This document shows, in pieces, positions 27,524-34,165 of a stretch of DNA of 34,165 bases. Made by a program: the position numbers and the translations under genes. Source of the stretch: Acrasis kona (Eukaryota > Heterolobosea > Eutetramitea > Acrasida > Acrasidae); assembly GCA_026419775.2 (NCBI GenBank), contig JAOPGA020000152.1:1-34165 (forward strand). The letters run 5' to 3'. The notes under the pieces are model-generated. The model did no database searches and was not told the DNA's origin. It worked only from the letters and a program-made list of their open reading frames with translations. Positions within the stretch are counted from its first letter, which is position 1; every line of letters begins with the position of its first letter.

Positions 27524-30500
27524 CTACTGATTTCTCTTGGCTGATTTGGTGGCGGCGGCAGTGGGATTACATTTCGCTAGGGAAATGTGGTCTGTCCATA
27601 TGGCTTTATTGCATAGAATAATGTGGTCAAGAATTCTTGCTCTTGTGTTCTTCTTTGCAACTGAGGGTCTGCCATATATCTGAATGTAGTTGTTGATGGT
27701 TGGAGGTATGAGACAATGTGAGACATATATAGATTCGGGGCCAAATCTGATTTTCTTTGCTAATGCTGTTGTTGAGGTCTTGCCTAGGCGTAGGTGGGAT
27801 GATAGGAGGTTTATTAGACCCGCGTATTTGCGGGAGATAAGCGCATTATTTCTGTAGCAGCGTTCGGTAACATGAGTTTGGTTGGGTCTGAATATTTTGC
27901 ATCGGCATCCTTTGGCTTCACGTGGATTTAATAATCTGTAGGCTCTACTTTTTAGAACGAAACCTCTTAGGTTATGTGGGTCAGAGATATGTTTATGGTT
28001 TAAATATTGGTCAATCTTGACGTGTTCTTTTAAAATAAAATAATCCGGTCTTTCTTCTCTGAGTTTGGATTCCTTAAGATGGTTAAAACGAGTTGCGCAT
28101 TTCTTCCTCAAAGTGTGCTCGATAATTCTGTTGTTGTGGTCAATGAATAAGGTGTTCGGGAGGAACGGCCATCTGTATGATAAAAGTGTTGCCATTGGAT
28201 TGTCGGTTGCTAGATTGGCTTTAGCGTCTACAAGATTGTTTAACCTCGATGCAAGGTCGAATTTTTTGGTGTGGGCTTTGACATGTTTGAGAACAGCATT
28301 AGATCTTGTTATTTCTTTCACAATTTCTTTAATCAGTGAGTGATAGGGTATTTTCATCCATTTATGTGATGTGGTTGGTAGGTTGAGCGCGTAGTGTATG
28401 ATGTTAATCGCTGAAAGAGAGTCGGTGTGTATGGTTGTTTCCGGGAGGAGTGTTTTGATAAGAGCAATGAGTATCGCTTGAAGTTCGGCGTGTAGAATTT
28501 CTAGATGTAGAGCTAGTGACAGAGGTGATGCCATCTGATGCAGCCCATCCTGAACTACGTAATTTGTTGTTGATTTTAAGAGAACCGTCCGTGGCTACGT
28601 TGGTCAATGACCATTTGTTGTCGTCAGTGTGGTTTATGAAGGTCATTAACGTTAGTGTGGCAGATTCACCGAGGATTAGTGGGTTTAGTATGTTCGCTTT
28701 CATGGTAGTCATCGTAGTTTCTCTAATTTCAATGTAAATATCTTCATTTATGTTGGGTATCTTATTCTTGAGTATAGTTAAGGGTGTGAAGCAGAGATGT
28801 GAGATGAGGTCCAGGTTTACTATTGTGGGATTGCTGAGTACTTTTTTGATTATAGGTAGGTCTGGGCTTTCGTAGATATTCCATAAGGGTGACCAGGATG
28901 CGAAAGATTTTGAGTGTGTGTCTAGGGAGTTGATAAATGATTTAACTTTGACCGATGGTTTCTTTTTTATGGCCCGATAGATGTCTTCAATATTCCAATG
29001 TCTTATCCTAGATTTGTCTCTTCTGACTAATGAGAATTTCAGGTGGTTGGCAGCGTAATGGGCTGCTTTGAAGTATTGAGGAAAGTATGGGTTTTTGGTT
29101 GATTTAGGGAAGTTGGTTTTGGGTGTTGTTAGTGGACGCTTGATGGTGTTCTCTAATTCATCTAAAGTTAAGGTGGTTATGAGCTTGCAGTAGTGGTTAG
29201 GAGAGTTTAAGTTATTTATGATCAGAGCACATTTCTCGGTGTTCCAAATTTGTTCAATATCAGGAATGTTAAGTCCGTATTTCTTGCTTGTGATGATGTG
29301 CCTGGGGATGAAAGATAGATCTTCTCTTGAGTTGATTGTATCAAAGATGATTTTAGAAATTTTGCTTATAAGGGTATTCTTCTGGTCCTTGTTGCCAATT
29401 AGAGGGATATAGAATCTTATGATGGGGATAACATCAGTGGAGATCATCCTTGATATTTGGGGCAGACTGAGTTTGGAGTATTTGAGTTTGTGGCATTTCG
29501 AGGTGATTTTACTGAGGAGGGTTTGTTCGGTTTTTACAGTGCTCAATTCCTTATTTAAAAAGATTCCAAGGTGTATAAATTCGCCGTAGCCAATGTTTTG
29601 CACTGACAGTGATGTCTTGGCTGTGTTGATCACAAGTGGTTGGTTATTTGATTCAGAGGAGATGAATTCACATTTACTCTTAGAGACTTCGAGTGCGTTG
29701 CAGTCAAGGTATTCAATTACAGCATTGACACCAAGAGTTAGGTTTGCTATTGAGTTGGCGATTAGAAAAAGGTCGTCCATCCAGCCTGTGCCTGGGATAT
29801 ACACTGCTGTTTTTGTTGTGTTCCATTTGAATCCAAAGTTTGTTCGTTCTAGATATTGCATTAAGGGTTCCATAAAGTAACAAAAGAGGTCTGGTGAGAG
29901 AGAATCTCCTTGTCTTATGCCGAGTTTAAGATTAATTGCTTTTGTTAGGCCTCTCATAGTTCTTATGGTTACTTTCGATAGCTCGAATAGATGGTTTACG
30001 AATTTGATCACTTTAGGACCGAAACCTAGCCAGGGGAGGATGAGATCAAAGGAGTGGGAGGTGACAGTGTCGAAGGCTTTTACAATGTCGATTGTGGCTG
30101 CCGCGTACGGTGTGTTTGATCTATTGCCTTTAGCTAGAAGATTATTAATGTAGAAGCGGAGCATTCCATTCCCTCTAGCCCTCCACATTGCATTTTGGAA
30201 AGACTGTTGTTTAGGCATAATTTGGCATTCATTCTATTTCTGATAATGGAGGTGGTTAGTTTGTAGAGTACCGAAAGTAAACTAATCCCTCTATAATTGA
30301 CTAGTCTTCTCCTAGAGTCTTTTTTATGGAGTAAAATCATGATGGATTGATGGAGAGATTTGTGGATGTGATTTGATTTGATCATAGTAGAAATGATGGT
30401 CATGATGAACGATTGAACTACTTTGGGGCTGTTCTTGATTGTTAGACCTTGGAGTTGGTCTGGGCCGGGCGATTTTTTACCGTTAATGTGTTGGATTTGT

Positions 30501-32048
30501 GGGTCAAACTCATGAAGATTGACAGGCATGAAGATTTCATCGTCGTCAATAGGGTTATGTCCTGTTGGGGTGCATGTAATTTTTTGAAGTAGTTAACAGT
30601 TTCTCCTCTGTATCAAGAGCTATGGTCTTATCATCGCGTTCGATGACATCGGGGAAATTGGCTTTTGATTTGAAGATTACTCGTCTCAGGGTTTTGCTGT
30701 TCTCACCAAATCACTTGTCAAGATCTTTAGCCAGTTTTCTATCTTTGACAGTTTTGAAAGCTCTCTCGATTTCATTAATCTGGGTCCACATGGTTTTTCT
30801 TGATAGACGTAATACTGAAACCAGCTGCATTAGTCCTTGATCAAAGTCATCTTGGTTTTTATCAGGCATATTCTTTATTCAAATCGGTGACTTTTTAATG
30901 GTATCCATAAGTATTTCGATGTTTAGGTCTGGATGTTCATCTCTTTAGAGTTTATAGCATGTCCTTATGATAGAGCTCATCTCGTTAATTTTAATCATTT
31001 TTTCGTTGATCCCATGGAAGGTTTTTGGTTTCTTCTTAATGGGATTTCTCTGCGTTAGATTGATTTTGAGGTCTGAGGCTAGCTTTGTCGTGAGGAGTGA
31101 TGTTACTTCGGTGATAGCCGGTTCTAGTAAGTTCAATCTTGATTGAAGTGGAGAGTTGGAGTTCAGGAAGATGTCTTTGATTTCGGGGGGTAAATTGTCT
31201 AGCCAGAGTGGTGTGATCTTCTTTAGCGACGCTTGAATTAGTTTTGGGTCCTTACAGATAATTCTTGTAGGTGGGAGGGAGTCTTTGGCATGAATGTTCG
31301 AGTTGGTATTGATTGTGGCTAATACTGCTCTGTGGTCAGATGTGAAATTACAAGGATCTTCATCTACTTGATAGTTGTATGAGGATAGAAAGGAGTTGTA
31401 TAAGATGTAATCTATTCTTGATTTTGTTATTGAGCCATCTGTGTAGGAGAACCTAGTGCATGTGTTGGTTTCGAAAGGTTCAGCAGCATCGGATAAGTTG
31501 TTATCTGATATAAATTTTCTCAAATATTCATTTGGTTGTCTAATGGTGGTGCCCTGATGTTGATCTGAGTCAAGGACAGCGTTCAAGTCGCCTGAGATAA
31601 TTTTGTGGCCTTCTAGATTTTTTAGTAGTGCATTTAGATCAGAGTAGAAGCTGCCATGAGTTTTCTCGTCGGTTGGAGCATACAATGATACTAGAACATA
31701 GCTTTTTTTATCCAAGTCTTTGAATGTTACAAAAGTTATCCTGCCTAGAAGTGATTTAGGTAGGTGCACATCGTCTGATGAACTGATGATTGGAATATTT
31801 GGATTGCATATAATCGCGGTGCCTGCGTTCGGCATCTTTACTTTTCCATTTTTATGTGAAATTGCTTTAGAGTAGAAAGTAGGCCAATGATCGATGATTA
31901 CAGGACGGCTAAAGTTGCGTGTTTCTTGGATCAGGATGAAGTCGGGGCAGTGGGTGTTGAAAATGTTACGAACTGAGTTTATTTTTTTGGTGGCCAGTCC
32001 GTTGACATTAAAAGAACAAATTTTAAAACCACCATTTATTGGACTCAA
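27524..32048 (-). pseudogene. LINE ORF2: APE endonuclease, reverse transcriptase, RNase H
   Basis: APE-type endonuclease (32048-30945): NVNGLATKK, the metal-binding Glu in ILIQETRNF, SLYAPTDE, GDLNAVLD, RIDYIL and TSDHRAVLA are all present. Stops (TAA, TGA, TGA) and a frame change near 30560 follow. Reverse transcriptase: KSPGPDQLQG, LLHKKDSRRRLVNYRGISLL, a frame change near 30200, then AATIDIVKAFDTV (motif A), GIRQGDSLSPDLF (motif B) and GWMDDLFLI (the xxDD box). RNase H: NVATDGSLK, a frame change near 28510, HAELQAIL, IHTDSLSAI and LNNLVDAKAN. A Cys/His stretch (CRCKIFRPNQTHVTERC) precedes the end at 27524. ORF2 opens at a TTG that overlaps the ORF1 stop (TTGA, 32048-32045). Confidence 0.88.
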
Positions 32049-33614
32049 AACTCCTCGTCGTCTTCCATGTGGTCAACGACGGATAATGGTGATTTATCTA
32101 CTAGAGCTAAGTTGCTCATGTAGTTGGTTTCGTTCATCGTGAGTTGGTCGATGGATTGTTCAAGTTCTCTCAATCTTCTGATTATTGGAGGATAAGAAAA
32201 TCAATGCTCCTGTTGTTTGAGCGTTTTGCCTTAAATTGTTCTCGTTGTTCGTCTTGATGGTGTCAAAAAGAATTGTATCTCTTCTATGCATTTCTTTGTA
32301 TACTGATCTCGTGAGGTTGTCTAATTTGCTGTGGATGCTTTTGATCTCCTTTGAGCCTTGTTGGATGTCTTCGGCGATTTTGTTGGATTTGTGATTTTTT
32401 TTCCATTTGGCAGGGTCTTTGTCGTTTGTGGCATCTCTGGTGAGCAACCAGTTGACAGTTCTATCTTTGAATTTAAACTTGTCACAGTTGTCTAAGAACG
32501 ACATTGTGTCTTCCCATGTGTCAAATGCGAATCTTACTCTATTTCTATGCTTAGGATCTTTGTAGGGCTTGATAAGCAGTTTTGTTGGATTATTGTCTGT
32601 GATTCTGTTTGCTAGTTTGACTAGGCCTTGTGATGAGAGATAACCGTCAGGGATGTTCATTCCCGTGAATTCATTGTGGTCGAGGGGTGGCTTATCGGTG
32701 CACATGCTAATCGTTAATTTGTGTGTTATTAAATCAGCGTCTTGGTACAAAACATTTGCGCCTTTAAGAATGTCTAGTGATTCAATCTCGGTGATGGTAA
32801 AAAAGAACGCCGATATGTTTTGGTTCCTTATATATTTAGCGTCAGTAATTAGTGCTATTAAGGATATTGCGTCTGTGAGGTCATTGCGTACTGTATCTAA
32901 AGTGCTACTGTCTTTGGGTACGTTGAAGATTTTACCTGAAGCATATTTGTCTTCATCCAAATTGTCCATGAGGTACGACATTCTACCTTCATTGTTTGAG
33001 TTAGCGTGTGCATAGGCGGTCCTTAAGGCGCTTTATTCATTGAATGTCACGAAAACATAGGTAGGTGCATGACTGGGGGTTTGAGAATTGGGGAGTCTGA
33101 AATCGAAGTCTTCAACGTTAGCATTCATTATGGACGCTAATCTTTCTTTGTTGATGCAATGGGGGATGTTGGTGGGAAGAAACCTGACTATGGCTTCTAT
33201 TCTATTATGGTGCTTATCTGAGAGTGGGTCAATATTGTTCGCGTCTTCATCGGCAACCTCTTCATGCTCAATTCTTCTTCTTTTTTTTGGTGTGAGAGTG
33301 AGAGTTTGTTGGGTGCCTTCAGTGTATTCACGCCATCTTGATTTAGCGCCATACAGATTTATGAATGTGGCAAATGGTAGGCACAAGGTGTGGGTGGTGT
33401 TATTGGATTCTTTTCTAGGTTTGATAATTTTTTTTACAATTGTTGAATTACATCTTTCTTTAGAACTAGATTCTAAGATGTTTGTGGCTTTGAACGTGTG
33501 AACATCGTGATCAGTGAAGGGCCATTGGTCTTTTGGGGTTTCAGTGAGGGTGTTAATGAGGTCTGCGTCGATTGGTGTCTCTTGTCTGGTTAAGTTTTCT
33601 TGATGAGTGTTCAT
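32045..33614 (-). pseudogene. LINE ORF1 with one stop and one frameshift
   Basis: The ATG at 33614 opens 193 residues with a basic stretch (TPKKRRRIEHEE) and a short RNA-binding-like end (PTYVFVTFNE). A single TAA (33035-33033) interrupts the frame, which continues for 17 codons to a further ATG (32981) and on to 32160 (FKFKDRTVNWLLTRD, then a coiled-coil region around SKLDNLTRSVYKEM). A one-base shift near 32190 gives RELEQSIDQLTMNE and an acidic C-terminus, DHMEDDEEF, ending at 32045. The expected role is RNA-binding chaperone of the retrotransposition complex, inferred from its position. Confidence 0.75.
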
Positions 33615-33799
33615 TGTCTATATTAAATATGTTCTTGTCCTGGGTAAGTCTCTGGGTGTGCAAAGGGCTTCTAATGTCGACTCGCTGATGCGAAAGGTCT
33701 CTTTTTTGTGAAAAGTGAGTTAACGCAACGGTTAGTTAACGACCCAATGTATTGACGCCAAGCTAATCTCCGCAGTTGACTGGTTTTACAAAAAAGACG
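33615..33799 (-). promoter_or_regulatory. LINE 5' leader, probable internal promoter region
   Basis: This is the 185 bases between the target duplication and ORF1. LINEs carry an internal promoter here. The direct repeat-like GTTAACTAACCGTTGCGTTAAC is the only visible structure; no known promoter motif is recognised. Confidence 0.4.
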
Positions 33800-34080
33800 A
33801 ATGCTTAACATTATTGCTGTAAAAAAATTCCATATATGTAGCAATTTATCTTTCCCTGCATCTGTTAATGTGTCATGGCTCTCAACCTCTTTATTAGCAG
33901 CGTTTTTACAACGAGGAAAAATGTGATTATTGACAGCCTGTAATGTAATGTCATCAATGTCAGTAGGTATAGTATACTTTATTTTATATGGGACTATTGG
34001 TAGCTGATTGATGTTGTGGTCTGCCCGGTATTTTGAAGCAAGTTTGCAATTTAAAATATTGTGTTCAAATGTATTTATTT
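33800..34080 (-). pseudogene. Unknown reading frame split by the LINE
   Basis: From the edge of the (AAAT)n tail the frame reads FEHNILNCKLASKYRADHNI, then LPIVPYKIKYTIPTDIDDIT and DAGKDKLLHIWNFFTAI up to the LINE, and resumes at 27450 with MLSIGQSPL to a stop at 27394. Clean continuation across the 13-bp duplication supports a once-coding frame. Its upstream part is cut by the (AAAT)n-tailed repeat. The family is not recognised. Confidence 0.5.
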
Positions 34081-34165
34081 ATTTATTTATTTGTATGGAG
34101 CTGTGGCTCAATTTGAGTACTCGGACGCGACTAGCGGCTTATACCAAACACTATTTACAATCAAT
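34072..34165 (-). repeat. 3' end of an (AAAT)n-tailed element, cut by the window edge
   Basis: The reverse complement matches 12971-13043, including GCCGCTAGTCGCGTCC and CTCCATACAAATAAATAAAT, with a longer AAAT tail (34072-34093). The rest of the element lies beyond the window. Confidence 0.65.

Larger units (their letters stand above)
27451..33799 (-). mobile_element. Complete-length LINE with 13-bp target duplication
   Basis: AATGCTTAACATT occurs at 27439-27451 and 33800-33812. On the minus strand the element begins with CGTCTTTTTTGTAAAACC, carries a 5' leader of about 185 bases, ORF1, ORF2 (endonuclease, reverse transcriptase, RNase H), a short trailer with AATAAA and a terminal run of A (27451-27458). 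At 6.35 kb it looks complete at the 5' end, unlike the 3166-5000 copy. Several stops and frame changes make it inactive. Confidence 0.88.

Noticed and set aside
1-34165. CRISPR array, operon or bacterial gene layout
   Set aside because: Spliced genes, poly(A)-tailed retroelements and eukaryotic domain families exclude a prokaryotic reading.

Overview
The window is AT-rich eukaryotic DNA with spliced genes, LINEs with poly(A) tails and several DNA transposons. It is a graveyard of transposons inside transposons, with no recognisable housekeeping gene. The element repertoire (tnp2/Plavaka-like, Mutator-like, Harbinger-like, LINEs with RNase H, Ulp1 and SWIM genes) suggests an early-diverging fungus, but this is inference and I would not name a genus. 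Six reconstructed introns in four unrelated genes are only 36-38 nt long, which should help place the organism.

Layout. 1-371: partial reading frame running off the left edge. 485-1230: repeat whose shortened, polyadenylated copy recurs at 10432-10610. 1286-2777 (-): Ulp1-type cysteine-protease gene. 3166-5000 (+): 5'-truncated LINE with a perfect 16-bp target duplication, splitting a small reading frame. 5415-7073: debris of a tnp2-like transposon and a coiled-coil gene. 8054-11959: a 3.9-kb Mutator-like element (28-bp inverted termini, 9-bp target duplication) carrying a multi-exon Ulp1-protease gene that was itself hit by a small retrocopy. 12003-13043: unknown gene ending in an (AAAT)n-tailed repeat that recurs at the right edge. 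13248-14795: Harbinger-like transposase pseudogene. 15606-16900: inverted satellite array. 17341-19263: tnp2-like transposase pseudogene.

19311-26948 is the most interesting part: a 7.6-kb Mutator-like element with about 190-bp inverted termini and a 9-bp target duplication (TTGTCGACT). Its SWIM-type transposase gene is split by a nested 4978-bp element (21455-26432) with 25-bp imperfect inverted ends and an apparent 2-bp duplication. The nested element encodes a tnp2/Plavaka-like transposase, a four-exon BRCT-domain protein, and a protein with a ubiquitin-like domain ending in LKGG followed by a basic stretch, a Cys/His cluster and a coiled coil.

27451-33799 (-) is a complete-length but mutated LINE (ORF1, then APE endonuclease, reverse transcriptase and RNase H) with a 13-bp target duplication, splitting another reading frame.

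Functional theme: two separate loci encode Ulp1-type (ubiquitin-like-specific) proteases and a third mobile element encodes a ubiquitin-like precursor. A link between these is only a hypothesis.
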